From assembly GCF_016863395.1 (NCBI RefSeq), contig NZ_BOOU01000001.1, forward strand, positions 57,269-121,268: 64,000 nt of DNA, given 5' to 3'. The notes below the pieces were generated by a model. It was not told where the DNA came from. It searched no databases and saw nothing but the letters and a program-made list of their open reading frames with translations. This stretch comes from Sphaerisporangium rufum (GTDB taxonomy: Bacteria > Actinomycetota > Actinomycetes > Streptosporangiales > Streptosporangiaceae). This document shows positions 36,532 through 46,562 of the stretch, piece by piece. The translations under genes and the position numbers were made by a program. Position 1 is the first letter of the stretch. Every line of letters starts with the position of its first letter.

Positions 36532-36960
36532 GTGCTGCTGAGAATCGACCATGTGGGGATCGCCTGCCGGGACCTGGAGGAGAAGATCGCCTTCTATCAG
36601 GCGACGTTCGGGGTGACGGTCGTCAGCCGGGAGGTGAACCAGGAGCAGGGGGTGAAGGAGGCCATGCTGCACGTGGCCGACGGTGAGGGCGGCGGCAGCT
36701 ACATCCAGTTGCTGGAGCCGCTCGGCCCCGACACCCCGGTGGGGAGGTTCCTGGCCCGGCGCGGCGAAGGGCTGCACCACGTGGCGTACGGTGTGTCCGA
36801 CATCGAGGGCGCGCTGGCGGCGATCGGCGGCACCGGAGTGCGGCTGCTCGACGAGCGTCCCCGGCACGGCGCGATGGGCAGCTCGATCGCGTTTCTCCAT
36901 CCGAAAGACGTGGGAGGAGTCCTGACAGAGCTCGTCGAGGCGCCGCCGCGGCCGCTCTAA
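36532..36960 (+). CDS. mce: Methylmalonyl-CoA epimerase
   Basis: 142 residues of the glyoxalase/VOC fold. Metal ligands are expected in RIDHVGIAC (His7), the IQLLEPLG strand (Glu), [11 protein letters not shown] (His) and LTELVEA (Glu). It interconverts (R)- and (S)-methylmalonyl-CoA in the propionate/cobalamin-dependent route; a cobalamin adenosyltransferase is also in this window. The GTG has GGAAGGAC about 8 nt upstream. The thiolase-mce-coiled-coil order matches the Streptomyces locus that carries scy and filP. Confidence 0.9.
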   Translation: MLLRIDHVGIACRDLEEKIAFYQATFGVTVVSREVNQEQGVKEAMLHVADGEGGGSYIQLLEPLGPDTPVGRFLARRGEGLHHVAYGVSDIEGALAAIGGTGVRLLDERPRHGAMGSSIAFLHPKDVGGVLTELVEAPPRPL

Positions 36961-37233
36961 GCTGCAGGAAACTCAACAATGGCTTATTCGTAACAACTCA
37001 CGCAGAAAGTCTGACGGGACCTCCAATTCGGCAACACCGGAGTACGCTGGCCTACCACCGGACGTGGACACCGCCATGGATGGGCGAGCCGGGCACAGGG
37101 AACCAGGAGCGGGCGACAGCACGCTCCTGCCTTGCGAGTGCTCGCGCGCGCGCGTCGCGGGCGGGTCCCCGCTTCGGCTGTCCGCCCCCCGTCCGGCCCG
37201 TGTAGCCGTCTCGACAACCCAGGATCGAGCCTC

Positions 37234-38526
37234 ATGCAGTCCGACATCGATGCCCAGCTGAACAATTTCTTTGAAGACGCCCCCACGCGCGAATTCGACG
37301 TGGTTCTCCGCGGTTACGACCGGCACCAGGTCCACGATCACCTGAAGCAGATCAACACCGAGCTGCAGCAGTCGCGCGAGCAGCTCTCGGCGCTGCAGCG
37401 CGAGCTTTCCGACTCCCAGCGGCAGCTGCAGGAGCAGGAGCGCCCCACCTACTCGGGGCTCGGCGCCCGCATCGAGCAGTTGCTGCGGCTGGCGGAGGAG
37501 CAGGCCACCGAGCTGGTGCAGGCGGCCCGGTCCGAGGCGAACGAGATCAAGGCGGCGGCGAAGGTCGACGCGGCCGACCTGCGGGCGGCGGCGGAGAACG
37601 AGGCGGCCGACAAGCGCGCCATGGCCACCCGCGAGACCGACGAGATGCGCACCACCGCCGAGCGCGACGCGGAGGAGATCCGCTCGACCGCCAAGCGGGA
37701 GGCCGACGAGCTGACCTCCACCACCGAGCGCGAGGTCTCCAAGCTGCGGGCCACCGCCGACCACGAGGTCGCCGAGAAGCGCGCGGACGCCGAACGCGAG
37801 ATCGCCAAGCTGCGCACCACGACCGAGCGCGAGGTCGCCCAGCTGCGCGCCTCGACCAAGCGCGAGCGCGACGAGGTGCTCACCACCGCCAAGCGCCAGG
37901 CCGACGAGATGCGGGCCCAGGCGCAGCGGGTGCTGGAGGAGTCCGAGGCCAAGCGGGCGCAGGACGAGGCCGAGTTCGAGATCCAGCTGGCCGCGCGGCG
38001 CGAGGAGGCCGAGCGCCAGGAGTCCGAGCGCCACGCCACCGCCCAGGCGGCCACCCAGAAGCTGGTCGCCGAGGCCGAGCAGCGCGCCGCCACCGCCGAG
38101 CAGCGGGCCACCAAGGCCACCCAGCAGGCCGAGCAGACCCGCCGCGAGGCCGACACCCACGCCAAGCAGCTGCTGGCCAACGCCCGCAAGAACGCCGAGC
38201 AGCTGGTGTCGGACGCCAAGTCCAACGCCGAGACCATCGTCGCGGACGCCAAGTCCGAGGCCGAGCGCAACCGGTCGGTGGCGCAGCGCCAGGTGGACGA
38301 GCTCACCCGCCAGCGCGACAGCATCACCAGCCACCTCGCCCAGCTGCGCCAGCTGCTCGGCGGCGCGGCGCTGCCGGGCATGGACGACGCGCCGGCCGTG
38401 TCGGCGGCCCCGCCCAAGCCGGCCCTGGCCCCGACGCCCAGCGTGAGCGAGAAGCCGGTCCCCGCGGCCGCCCCGCAGCGGGCCGCGGCCCCGGCGGACG
38501 ACGAGTCGGAGTGGTGGCAGGAGTAA
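37234..38526 (+). CDS. FilP/Scy/DivIVA-like coiled-coil cytoskeletal protein
   Basis: 430 residues. The N-terminal RGYDRHQVHDHLKQINTEL (about 26-45) is a DivIVA-type module. A nearly uninterrupted coiled coil from about 35 to 370, very rich in Ala, Glu, Arg, Lys and Gln, follows. The tail is Pro/Ala-rich and ends DDESEWWQE. Similar proteins were once annotated as cellulose-binding and later shown in Streptomyces (FilP, Scy) to organise polar growth. The gene follows thiolase and mce as in Streptomyces, but only one coiled-coil gene is present here where Streptomyces has two. A strong terminator follows. Confidence 0.82.
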   Translation: MQSDIDAQLNNFFEDAPTREFDVVLRGYDRHQVHDHLKQINTELQQSREQLSALQRELSDSQRQLQEQERPTYSGLGARIEQLLRLAEEQATELVQAARSEANEIKAAAKVDAADLRAAAENEAADKRAMATRETDEMRTTAERDAEEIRSTAKREADELTSTTEREVSKLRATADHEVAEKRADAEREIAKLRTTTEREVAQLRASTKRERDEVLTTAKRQADEMRAQAQRVLEESEAKRAQDEAEFEIQLAARREEAERQESERHATAQAATQKLVAEAEQRAATAEQRATKATQQAEQTRREADTHAKQLLANARKNAEQLVSDAKSNAETIVADAKSEAERNRSVAQRQVDELTRQRDSITSHLAQLRQLLGGAALPGMDDAPAVSAAPPKPALAPTPSVSEKPVPAAAPQRAAAPADDESEWWQE

Positions 38527-38563
38527 CCCCGCCACGCTCGTAGGGGCATCGAGGACGGCCGGC

Positions 38564-38599
38564 GGAGAGCCTGGCGACCACCCGGTCGCCAGGCTCTCC
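38564..38599. terminator. Strong hairpin terminator, 16-bp perfect stem
   Basis: GGAGAGCCTGGCGACC, loop ACCC, then GGTCGCCAGGCTCTCC. It sits 38 bp after the coiled-coil gene and before the 3' end of the convergent SDR gene, so it can serve both directions. A short T-rich stretch (TCGTTG) follows on the plus strand. Confidence 0.85.
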
Positions 38600-38697
38600 T
38601 CGTTGTCACCCGCCGATCGCCCGGCGAGACGGCGGCCACCCGGGCCCGCCCGGAATCGGGCGGCCGGGCGCCCCGCCGGCGGCGCGTTCGGCGCGCG

Positions 38698-39456
38698 TCA
38701 GGCGGTGCTGATGCCGCCGTCGATGAACAGCACCTGCCCGGTCATGTAGGCGGAGGCGTCCGCGGCCAGGAACAGCGCGGGGGCGGCGATCTCCTCGGCC
38801 GTCCCCCAGCGGCTCATCGGCACCCCCGACAGGGTGGAGCGGCTGAGATTCTCGTCCTCCCAGAGGAAGCGGTTCAGGTCGGTGGCGACCCAGCCGGGGC
38901 ACAGCGCGTTGACCCGGACGCCCTGGGTGGCCCACTCCAGCGCCAGGGTCTTGGTCAGTCCGACCAGCGCCGCCTTGGCGGCGGAGTACGGCGCCATGAA
39001 CGGCGCGCCGAGGGCGGCGACCGAGGCCACGTTGATCACCGAGCCGGAGCCGCGCTCCAGCAGGTAGGGGGCCGCCGCGTGGCACACGGCCATCGCCGAG
39101 TCCAGGTTCAGCTTCATGATCTTGTCCCAGCCGGACAGCCGCAGGTCCTTGAACGGGACCATGAAGTTCGAGCCGCCGGCGTTATTGACCACCACGTTCA
39201 GGTGGCCGAGCTCCTCGGCGGCCCGGCGCACCGCTGCTTCGCACGCGTCGCGGTCGGTCAGGTCGCACGGGATCACCACGGCGCGCCGGCCGCGGGCCTC
39301 GACCTCCGCGGCGACCTCGGCCAGCGTGTCCGCCGAGCGCGCGACCAGCGCGACGTCCGCGCCGGCCTCCGCGTAGGCCAGGGCGATCGCCCGCCCGATG
39401 CCCCGCGACGCGCCGGTGACGAACGCGTTCCGCCCTGAAAGATCGAAAGCCTGCAC
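38698..39456 (-). CDS. Short-chain dehydrogenase/reductase (FabG-like)
   Basis: 252 residues, classical SDR. The cofactor loop TGASRGIGRAI is near residue 15, NNAG near 92, the catalytic Ser in VINVASVAALG and the YSAAK motif (Tyr, Lys) near 155. GWVATDL and the terminal FIDGGISTA are typical. Arg in the VARSADT region after the second strand suggests NADP(H). The GTG is preceded by GAGGAGGGTGCC. TAGAAT upstream is a plausible -10. The substrate is unknown. Confidence 0.88.
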   Translation of the reverse strand: MQAFDLSGRNAFVTGASRGIGRAIALAYAEAGADVALVARSADTLAEVAAEVEARGRRAVVIPCDLTDRDACEAAVRRAAEELGHLNVVVNNAGGSNFMVPFKDLRLSGWDKIMKLNLDSAMAVCHAAAPYLLERGSGSVINVASVAALGAPFMAPYSAAKAALVGLTKTLALEWATQGVRVNALCPGWVATDLNRFLWEDENLSRSTLSGVPMSRWGTAEEIAAPALFLAADASAYMTGQVLFIDGGISTA

Positions 39457-39529
39457 GGCACCCTCCTCATCGGAAAACCGAATAAGATTCTATGGGTGCC
39501 GCGGGCGGGCGCGCCGCCGGGTCCGGTCT

Positions 39530-40237
39530 TCAGACCTTGGTGGGCAACGGGTGGGCCGCCGGGTTGACCCGCCGGACGATCTCGTCCAGCACGATGCGCA
39601 CGTACGGCTCGCCCACCCACAGATGCTTGGCACCGTCCACCCCGACCACCTCGGCCTGCGGCACGGCGGCGAACCGCTCCCGCGCCTCCGGCGGCCGCAG
39701 GTAGTCGTCGAACTCCGGCACCAGGGCGACCAGCGGCCGGCCGAACTCGGCCCAGGCGGCCAGGTCGGCGTCGCCGGCCCGCTTCAGCGGCGGCGACAGC
39801 AGGATCGCGCCGCGCACCAGCGGGTCGTGCCCCCACTTCAGCGCCAGCTCGGTGCCGAAGGACCAGCCGAGCAGCCAGCAGTTCGGCAGGTCGTGGAACT
39901 CGGCGTACTCCAGCGCCGCCGCCACGTCGTACCGCTCGCCCTCGCCGTCCTCGAACGACCCCTCGGAGGTGCCGCGATCGGAGGTGGTGCCCCGGGTGTT
40001 GAACCGCAGCACGGCCAGCCCGGCCAGCGCGGGCAACCGGTAGGCGGCCTTGCGCAGCACGTGGCTGTCCATCATGCCCTCGGCCGTCGGCAGCGGGTGC
40101 AGGCAGATCAGCGTGGCCGCCGGGCGGCCCTCCGGTGGCAGGGCGAGCTCGCCCACCAGGGTCAGGCCGTCGGCCGTGTGCAACTCGATGTCCTGCCGCA
40201 CGGCGGGCAGTACGGTCGACGAGCGGATCTCCTCCAC
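39530..40237 (-). CDS. Alpha/beta hydrolase
   Basis: 235 residues. The nucleophile elbow is GWSFG (Ser), with CLHPLPTAEGMMDSHV as the oxyanion region. LVALVPEFDDYLRP and GAKHLWVGEP supply the probable acid and catalytic His. It resembles the dienelactone-hydrolase or YfhR-like small serine esterases. The GTG start codon is followed by GAGGAG. It is in the same direction as the SDR gene, 73 bp before it. The substrate cannot be assigned. Confidence 0.82.
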   Translation of the reverse strand: MEEIRSSTVLPAVRQDIELHTADGLTLVGELALPPEGRPAATLICLHPLPTAEGMMDSHVLRKAAYRLPALAGLAVLRFNTRGTTSDRGTSEGSFEDGEGERYDVAAALEYAEFHDLPNCWLLGWSFGTELALKWGHDPLVRGAILLSPPLKRAGDADLAAWAEFGRPLVALVPEFDDYLRPPEARERFAAVPQAEVVGVDGAKHLWVGEPYVRIVLDEIVRRVNPAAHPLPTKV

Positions 40238-40290
40238 CAGACCTCCTCAGGTCACTCGGGTTACGCGGGCCGGCGCGGGCGGTCGCGTTC

Positions 40291-40614
40291 TCAGTAGCGG
40301 GACCGCCCGGGGCCGCGGTCGGCGCGCTTACGCCAGCACGCGGTGTGCCAGTGGCGCCGCTCCCCCTCGCCGCCGGTCCAGTTCGGCCAGCTGACCACGT
40401 GCGGCAGCGCGCCGACGATCTCCTGCTCGCAGCCGGGGCAGCGGTACACCTTCCCCGGGGCCGTGCCGGCCACCCGGCGCACCTTCCAGTCCCCGTCCGG
40501 CCACTCCTCCACGCGCTCCATGCCGTGCAGCACCGCGTCCAGCGGCCGGGGCGGCGGCGCGGCGCGGCCACGCCGGTCGGAGGGTTCGGCGCGGCGGGCT
40601 CGGCGGGGGCTCAT
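40291..40614 (-). CDS. Small zinc-ribbon conserved protein
   Basis: 107 residues with a basic N-terminus, then a core VYRCPGCEQEIVGALPHVVSW and HWHTACWRKR. The C-x2-C and H-x-H-x3-C pattern suggests a single zinc site of HNH or zinc-ribbon type. Similar proteins in Streptomyces are labelled ATP/GTP-binding without support. The gene lies between the hydrolase and 3-hydroxyacyl-CoA dehydrogenase genes on the same strand. Confidence 0.75.
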   Translation of the reverse strand: MSPRRARRAEPSDRRGRAAPPPRPLDAVLHGMERVEEWPDGDWKVRRVAGTAPGKVYRCPGCEQEIVGALPHVVSWPNWTGGEGERRHWHTACWRKRADRGPGRSRY

Positions 40615-40656
40615 ATCCAGCGAACGTCCATGTCGCGGGGGTTCTTCCTGGATTCG

Positions 40657-42141
40657 TCAGGACTGCCGGAACCCCGGCACCCCGGCGGTCACCAGGCGGT
40701 CCAGCAGCGGCGCCGGGGCGAACGACGGCTCGCGGTACTCGGCGTACAGGGCGCGCAGGCCGTCGCGCACGGTGGCGGGCCCGAGGGCGTCCAGCGTCTC
40801 GAACGGCCCGGCGGGGTAGCCGCAGCCGAGCCGCATCGCGGTGTCGATGTCCGCCATCTCGGCGTAGCCGGCGTCGTGCATGCGCACCGCGTCGTTCAGG
40901 TACGGGTACAGCAGCGCCTCCACCACGAACCCGGCCCGGTCGGCGCACGGCACCGGCGTGCGGCCGAGGGCGCGGGCGACGTCACCGGCGGCCGCCGCGG
41001 CCCGCGGCGAGGTGAGCACGGTGGAGACCACCTCGGCGACGCGGTCGCCCACCAGGTGCAGGCCGGCCAGGCGGTCGGGGTGCGGCAGGCCCGCCGCGTG
41101 CTCGACGACCGGGGTCCGCGAGACCGCCAGCACGACGTCGGCGTCGGCCGGCCCGGCGGCCGCCACCCCCGCGGCGGCCAGCTCGGCCGAAAGGCCCGCG
41201 CCGTCACCGAGCACGCACGCCGAGGCGACCGGCGGCGCCGCCGCCGGGGCGACGTCCGGGGCGACACCGGCGGCCGGCGCGGCACCGCCGTAGGCGTGGA
41301 AGCCGCGGCCGCTCTTGCGGCCGAGCAGCCCGGCGGTGACCATCTCGCGCAGGATCGGCGCCGGCGCGTGCCGGCGGTCGCGGGTCTCCTGGAACAGCAC
41401 CTCGCACACCTCGTACACGACGTCCAGGCCGATCAGGTCCATCAGCGCGAACGGCCCCATCGGCAGGCCGGCGCCGTCCCGCATCGCGGCGTCGATGTCA
41501 CCCACGGCGGCGACGCCCTGCTCCAGCAGGGTGGCGGCGTGGTTGAGGTAGGCGAGCAGCAGCCGGTTGACCACGAATCCGGCCCGGTCGCCCACGGTCA
41601 CCGGAGTCTTGCCCAGCAGGCGGGCCAGCTCGGCGACCTCGGCGGCCAGGCCGTCCTCGGCGACCATGGTGTGCACCACCTCCACCAGGCGCATCACCGG
41701 GGCCGGGTTGAAGAAGTGCATGCCCACCACCCGGCCGGGGCGCGAGGTGGTGGCGGCGATCGCGGTGACCGGCAGGGAGGAGGTGTTGGTGGCCAGCACC
41801 GCGTCCGGCCGGCACACCCGGTCCAGGTCGGCGAACAGGGCCCGCTTGTAGTCCATGACCTCGGGGATCGCCTCGACCACCACGTCGGCGCCGGCGAGGG
41901 CCGCCAGGGAGTCGGTGAAGGTGATCCGGCCCATGATCTCCGCGCGGCCGGCCTCGGTCAGCCGGCCGCGCCCCACCGCCCGGTCAAGCGACCGGGTCAG
42001 GTGCCCGCGCCCGCGCTCCAGCGCGCCGGGGTCGACCTCCACCCCGGTCACCTCCAGCCCCGCGCGGGCGAAGACCTCGGCGATGCCGGCTCCCATGGTG
42101 CCGAGCCCCACCACTCCGGCCGTCCTGAACGCGCGTGCCAT
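40657..42141 (-). CDS. 3-hydroxyacyl/3-hydroxybutyryl-CoA dehydrogenase, double C-domain
   Basis: 494 residues. The Rossmann domain starts [31 protein letters not shown] and [17 protein letters not shown] are family motifs. The first C-terminal domain has [15 protein letters not shown] and [20 protein letters not shown] degenerate central linker leads to a second C-domain copy ([32 protein letters not shown]). The duplicated C-domain is the long PaaH/FadB2-like form. It oxidises 3-hydroxyacyl-CoA with NAD. The gene is divergent from nucS. Confidence 0.88.
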   Translation of the reverse strand: MARAFRTAGVVGLGTMGAGIAEVFARAGLEVTGVEVDPGALERGRGHLTRSLDRAVGRGRLTEAGRAEIMGRITFTDSLAALAGADVVVEAIPEVMDYKRALFADLDRVCRPDAVLATNTSSLPVTAIAATTSRPGRVVGMHFFNPAPVMRLVEVVHTMVAEDGLAAEVAELARLLGKTPVTVGDRAGFVVNRLLLAYLNHAATLLEQGVAAVGDIDAAMRDGAGLPMGPFALMDLIGLDVVYEVCEVLFQETRDRRHAPAPILREMVTAGLLGRKSGRGFHAYGGAAPAAGVAPDVAPAAAPPVASACVLGDGAGLSAELAAAGVAAAGPADADVVLAVSRTPVVEHAAGLPHPDRLAGLHLVGDRVAEVVSTVLTSPRAAAAAGDVARALGRTPVPCADRAGFVVEALLYPYLNDAVRMHDAGYAEMADIDTAMRLGCGYPAGPFETLDALGPATVRDGLRALYAEYREPSFAPAPLLDRLVTAGVPGFRQS

Positions 42142-42239
42142 CCCATCCTCCTCCGTCGCTGCCGGCCAGTCTCGCAGAGCCCGCTCCGATGGCCGGTGAC
42201 ACCCCCCGCGACCACGGGCAGGCGGTAGGGTTGGCGTCC

Positions 42240-42899
42240 ATGCGGCTGGTCATCGCGCGGTGCAGCGTCGATTACGTGGGGCGGCTCACCGCCCACCTAC
42301 CGATGGCGCCCCGGCTCATCTTGATCAAGGGGGACGGCTCGGTGAGCGTCCATGCCGACGACCGCGCCTACAAGCCGCTCAACTGGATGAGCCCGCCGTG
42401 CCGGCTCCGCGAGGAGGGCGGCACCTGGACGGTCACGCACGGCAAGACCGGCGAGCGGCTGATCCTCACCATCGAGGAGATCCTGCACGACTCCTCGCAC
42501 GAGCTCGGTGTCGACCCCGGCCTGCGCAAGGACGGTGTGGAGGCCCACCTGCAGGAGCTGCTGGCCCAGCACATCGAGACGCTGGGCGACGGCTGGTCGC
42601 TGATCCGGCGGGAGTTCCCCACCGCCATCGGCCCGGTGGACATCCTGTGCCGGGACCGGCTCGGCGGCACGGTGGCCGTCGAGATCAAGCGGCGCGGCGA
42701 GATCGACGGCGTCGAGCAGCTGACAAGGTACCTGGAGCTGCTCAACCGGGACACGCTGCTCGCGCCGGTGAAGGGCGTGTTCGCCGCGCAGGAGATCCGG
42801 CCGCAGGCCCGGGTGCTCGCCGTCGACCGCGGCATCGAGTGCGTCACCCTCGACTACGACGCGCTACGCGGCATCGAACGCACCGACACCCTCTTCTGA
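42240..42899 (+). CDS. nucS: NucS/EndoMS mismatch-specific endonuclease
   Basis: 219 residues. The N-terminal DNA-binding domain ([43 protein letters not shown]) is followed by the RecB-like nuclease core. Visible catalytic elements are [18 protein letters not shown] (Glu-x-Lys) and QLTRYLELL. NucS provides mismatch repair in actinobacteria that lack MutS/MutL; it acts with the sliding clamp. The ATG lies 8 nt after TAGGGT, a near-leaderless start. Confidence 0.94.
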   Translation: MRLVIARCSVDYVGRLTAHLPMAPRLILIKGDGSVSVHADDRAYKPLNWMSPPCRLREEGGTWTVTHGKTGERLILTIEEILHDSSHELGVDPGLRKDGVEAHLQELLAQHIETLGDGWSLIRREFPTAIGPVDILCRDRLGGTVAVEIKRRGEIDGVEQLTRYLELLNRDTLLAPVKGVFAAQEIRPQARVLAVDRGIECVTLDYDALRGIERTDTLF

Positions 42900-42957
42900 C
42901 CCGTCCCGGCCCGCGGGCGGTGACCTCGCCCATCCCGGCCTGCGGGCGGTGATCTCG
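42900..42957 (+). repeat. Tandem 29-bp direct repeat after nucS
   Basis: Two adjacent 29-nt copies beginning CCCGTCCCGGCCCGCGGGCG and CCCATCCCGGCCTGCGGGCG, differing only at C/T or A/G transition positions. They start at the base after the nucS stop codon. Non-coding. Confidence 0.75.
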
Positions 42958-43078
42958 CACTGCCCACCCCGCCCGGAGAAACCCGGTTCGGCGGGCCGCC
43001 GTCCACCTGACCGGCGCCGGCCTTGATCGCTCACAGCGAACACGTGAAGCGTTCCGGTCCGAGCGGCCAATACGTCAT

Positions 43079-46000
43079 GTGACTGATTCACACCCCCCTG
43101 ACCGCGGCGCCCCGCGCCGCTCCGGTCGCCCGGCCCGCACCGCGGCGGCCCTCTCCCGCACCGCGGCGGCGCTGTCCCGCCGCCGGCCGGCCGCCGGGTC
43201 CGCCCGGCCACGACGTGCCAGGACGGCCGCCTCGGGGGCGCCGCCGATCCTGGCCCTGCTGGCGGGCCTGCTGGCGGCCGGGCCGGCCGCCGGCCCGGCG
43301 GCCGCGGCCACCGGCCCCGCCGGGCCGGTGCCGGACGCCCGGCCCGGTACCGCCCGGACGGTGACCCTGATCACCGGCGACCGGGTGACGATGATCGGTG
43401 ACGCCACCGCGGTGACCCCGGCGGCCGGCCGGGAGAAGGTCGGCTTCCACACCAGCGAGGTGGCCGGCCGGCTGCGCGTGGTGCCGGGTGACGCGCTGCC
43501 GCTGCTGCGCCAAGGCCGCCTCGACCCGCGGCTGTTCGACGTGACGACCCTGCTGGAGTACGGCTACGACCGCCGCGACGCCCTGCCCGTCATCGTGACC
43601 CACGCCGGCGGCGCCGCCGCCCGGACCGCCCGCACCCGGGTCGCCGGGGACGGCGAGGTGACCCGGGAACTGCCCGCGGTGGACGGCCTGGCCGTCACGG
43701 TCCCCCGGCGCGGCGCCCCGGCGTTCTGGACCGGGCTGACCGGCGGGACCGGCGCCCGGACCTTGGCCGCCGGAGTGACCAAGATCTGGCTGGACGGCCG
43801 CGCCCGGCCGTCCCTGGACGTCAGCGTCCGGCAGATCGGCGCACCGGCCGCCTGGGAGAAGGGTTACACCGGCACCGGCGTCAAGGTGGCCGTGCTGGAC
43901 ACCGGCATCGACGCCGCCCATCCCGACCTGGCCGGCAAGGTGGCGGCCCGGGCCGACTTCACCGAGGAACCCGACGAGCGCGACACCGTCGGGCACGGCA
44001 CGCACGTGGCCTCGACGATCGCCGGGAGCGGCGCCGCGTCCGGCGGGAGGTACCGCGGGGTGGCGCCGGGCGCGACCCTGCTGGACGGCAAGGTGTGCGG
44101 CGAAGGCTACTGCGCCGAGTCGTCGATCATCGCGGGCATGCAGTGGGCGGCCGAGCAGGGCGCCGCGGTGGCCAACCTCAGCCTGGGCGGCGAGGACGCC
44201 CCCGGCGAGGACCCGCTGGAGGAGGCGGTGCGCACGCTGACCGCGCGTTACGGCACGCTGTTCGTCGCGGCGGCCGGCAACTACGGCGGTCCGGCGACCG
44301 TCGGATCCCCCTCGACCGCGGACGATGCCCTGGCGGTCGGCGCGGTGTCCAAGAGCGGGGAGCTCGCGCCGTTCTCCAGCCGCGGCCCGCGCGCCGGCGA
44401 CGACGGGCTCAAGCCGGACATCACCGCCCCCGGCGTGGACATCACCGCCGCCCGCAGCGGCGACTCCCCCGGCACCGGCGCCTACATCGCCCGGTCGGGC
44501 ACCTCGATGGCCACCCCGCACGTCAGCGGGGCCGCCGCCATCCTGGCCGGCCTGCACCCGGACTGGCCGGCGGCCCGGCTGAAGGCCACCCTGATGGCCA
44601 CCGCCCGCCCGGCCGCCGCCGAGGTGTACGCCCAAGGCGCGGGCCTGGTGGACGTGGCCGGCGCGATCGGGCAGGCCGTCACCGCCGACCCGCCGAGCCT
44701 GAGTTTCGGCCGGCAGGCCTGGCCGCACGGCGACGACGAGCCGGTGACCCGGCGGCTGACGTACCGCAACGCGGGGGCCGCCGCGGTGACCTTGCGCCTG
44801 TCGGTCCGGGCGGTGGACGGCGACGGCCGGCCGCTGCCGGACGAGCTGTTCACGGTCGACCCGCCGGCCGTCACCGTCCCGGCGGGCGGCACCGCCGGGG
44901 TGACGGTGACCGCCGACACCCGGGCGGCGGTGCCCGACGGCCGGCTGGGCGGCCACCTGATCGCCGCCGGGGACGGCGGGGTCGCGGTGAGCGTCCCGCT
45001 CGGCGTGCACAAGGAGGTGGAGAGCTACGACCTCACCTTGGAGCACGTCGGCCGGGACGGGGCCGCCGCGGCCGAGTTCGAGACCACCGTCCTGCGGACC
45101 GACGTCGCCTACGAGGAGGCGAGCGTGCGGTGGGTGCTTCCGGGAGAACCGGCGACGCTGCGGCTGCCCCGGGGCCGTTACACCATCGACGGGCGGATCC
45201 TGGACGAGGCGGGGGTGGCCATGATGGTCCATCCGCGGCTGGAGCTGACCTCCTCGCAGACCCTGCGGGTGGACGCCCGGCTGGCCCGGCCGCTGGCGAT
45301 CGGCGCCCCGGACCCCGCGGCGGAGCCGCTGATGGCCGAGGTGACCCACAGCGGCGCGTTCCAGGACGGCGCCCGGTACGGCATCGGCTTCCTCGGACCG
45401 GATCCGGCCCGGATGTCCACGGCCCAGCTCGGCCCGGACCAGGGCCACGAAGGGCTGGTGACCAAGGTCGCCGGCCAGTGGGCCGCGGACGGCGGGGACG
45501 CCTACCGGCTGACCTGGTTCGTGCCCGGCCGGGTGCCCACCGGTTTCACCCGCCGGGTCCGGCGGCCGGAGCTGGCGGAGATCCGCACCGACTACGCCCG
45601 GCAGATGGCCGCGGACGGCGTCACCGGCGAGGCGGCGAGCGGGGCGTACCCGCCCACCGGCCGGTTCCGCGCGTACCTCGCGCCGACCACCTTCCCGCTG
45701 CCGTCGGTCCGCACCGAGTACGTCAACACCGACGGCGGCATCCACTGGCGGCGGTACTTCTGGGAGGTGGCGCCGAGCGGCGAGAACAACACCGGCGTCT
45801 CGGCCGTCAACCGCTACGAGCCGGGCCGGCGGGTCACCGAGCGGTGGAACCGCGGGGCGTTCGGGCCGGCTTTGCCCGACGCGGAGCTGGCCGCCGGGGT
45901 GACCCGGACCGGTGACGTGCTCGCGGTCGGCGTCCCGCTCTACGGGGACGGCGCCGGGCGGATGGGCCTGAGCACCCGCGCCACCGGGAGCATCGCGCTG

Positions 46001-46510
46001 TACCGCGACGGGAGCCCGCTCGCCGAGCGGCCGGACCCGTACTACAACGAGTTCGAGCTGCCCGCCGCCGCCGGTGAATACCGGCTGGTGATGGCCGCGA
46101 CCCGGGCGGAGCCGAACGTGCTCGCCACCCGCACCTCGGTGGAGTGGACGTTCCGGTCGGCCACCGTGCCCGGCGATCGGCCCGCGCCGCTGCCGGTCGC
46201 GGTGGTCTCCTTCGCCCCGCCGCTCGACCGGGACAACGCGGCCCCGGCCGGCCGGACGGTCACGGTGCCGGTGACGGTGCGGGCGCAGGCCGGCGGCGGC
46301 GCCTGGCCGGCCGTACCGGCGGTGGAGGTGTCCTATGACGACGGGGGCCACTGGCAGGCCGTCCCGGTGGTCCAGGGCGCCGGCGGTGGCCGGGTGCTGC
46401 TGCGGCACCCGGACCGGGACGGTTTCGTCTCGCTGCGGGCGCGGGCCGCCGGCCCGGGCGGCGCGACGGTGCGGCAGACCGTCATCCGGGCCTACCGGAT
46501 CGTCCGCTGA
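43079..46510 (+). CDS. Large secreted subtilisin-like serine protease (S8)
   Basis: 1143 residues. A long basic N-terminus leads into a signal segment (ILALLAGLLAAGPAAGPAAAA). A propeptide region follows to about 240. The S8 domain carries Asp in AVLDTGID, His in VGHGTHVAS and Ser in SGTSMATPH, with the oxyanion Asn in AAAGNYGG. C-terminal beta-sandwich regions follow (RRLTYRNAGAAAVTLRL and onward) without recognisable anchors. It is a secreted multidomain protease similar to those of Streptomyces. The GTG start lacks a Shine-Dalgarno sequence, so the exact N-terminus is uncertain; a later start would give a more usual signal peptide. Confidence 0.9.
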   Translation: MTDSHPPDRGAPRRSGRPARTAAALSRTAAALSRRRPAAGSARPRRARTAASGAPPILALLAGLLAAGPAAGPAAAATGPAGPVPDARPGTARTVTLITGDRVTMIGDATAVTPAAGREKVGFHTSEVAGRLRVVPGDALPLLRQGRLDPRLFDVTTLLEYGYDRRDALPVIVTHAGGAAARTARTRVAGDGEVTRELPAVDGLAVTVPRRGAPAFWTGLTGGTGARTLAAGVTKIWLDGRARPSLDVSVRQIGAPAAWEKGYTGTGVKVAVLDTGIDAAHPDLAGKVAARADFTEEPDERDTVGHGTHVASTIAGSGAASGGRYRGVAPGATLLDGKVCGEGYCAESSIIAGMQWAAEQGAAVANLSLGGEDAPGEDPLEEAVRTLTARYGTLFVAAAGNYGGPATVGSPSTADDALAVGAVSKSGELAPFSSRGPRAGDDGLKPDITAPGVDITAARSGDSPGTGAYIARSGTSMATPHVSGAAAILAGLHPDWPAARLKATLMATARPAAAEVYAQGAGLVDVAGAIGQAVTADPPSLSFGRQAWPHGDDEPVTRRLTYRNAGAAAVTLRLSVRAVDGDGRPLPDELFTVDPPAVTVPAGGTAGVTVTADTRAAVPDGRLGGHLIAAGDGGVAVSVPLGVHKEVESYDLTLEHVGRDGAAAAEFETTVLRTDVAYEEASVRWVLPGEPATLRLPRGRYTIDGRILDEAGVAMMVHPRLELTSSQTLRVDARLARPLAIGAPDPAAEPLMAEVTHSGAFQDGARYGIGFLGPDPARMSTAQLGPDQGHEGLVTKVAGQWAADGGDAYRLTWFVPGRVPTGFTRRVRRPELAEIRTDYARQMAADGVTGEAASGAYPPTGRFRAYLAPTTFPLPSVRTEYVNTDGGIHWRRYFWEVAPSGENNTGVSAVNRYEPGRRVTERWNRGAFGPALPDAELAAGVTRTGDVLAVGVPLYGDGAGRMGLSTRATGSIALYRDGSPLAERPDPYYNEFELPAAAGEYRLVMAATRAEPNVLATRTSVEWTFRSATVPGDRPAPLPVAVVSFAPPLDRDNAAPAGRTVTVPVTVRAQAGGGAWPAVPAVEVSYDDGGHWQAVPVVQGAGGGRVLLRHPDRDGFVSLRARAAGPGGATVRQTVIRAYRIVR

Positions 46511-46535
46511 AGCAGCCGGGCTCCCGGAGCCCGGA

Positions 46536-46562
46536 GGGCCGCCGCCGGCCCGGCGGCGGCCC
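46536..46562 (+). terminator. Terminator-like hairpin after the subtilase gene
   Basis: GGGCCGCCGCCGG, one central C, then CCGGCGGCGGCCC: a perfect 13-bp stem 26 bp past the protease stop codon. A second small hairpin, GGCTCCCGGAGCC, lies just before it. Confidence 0.65.
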
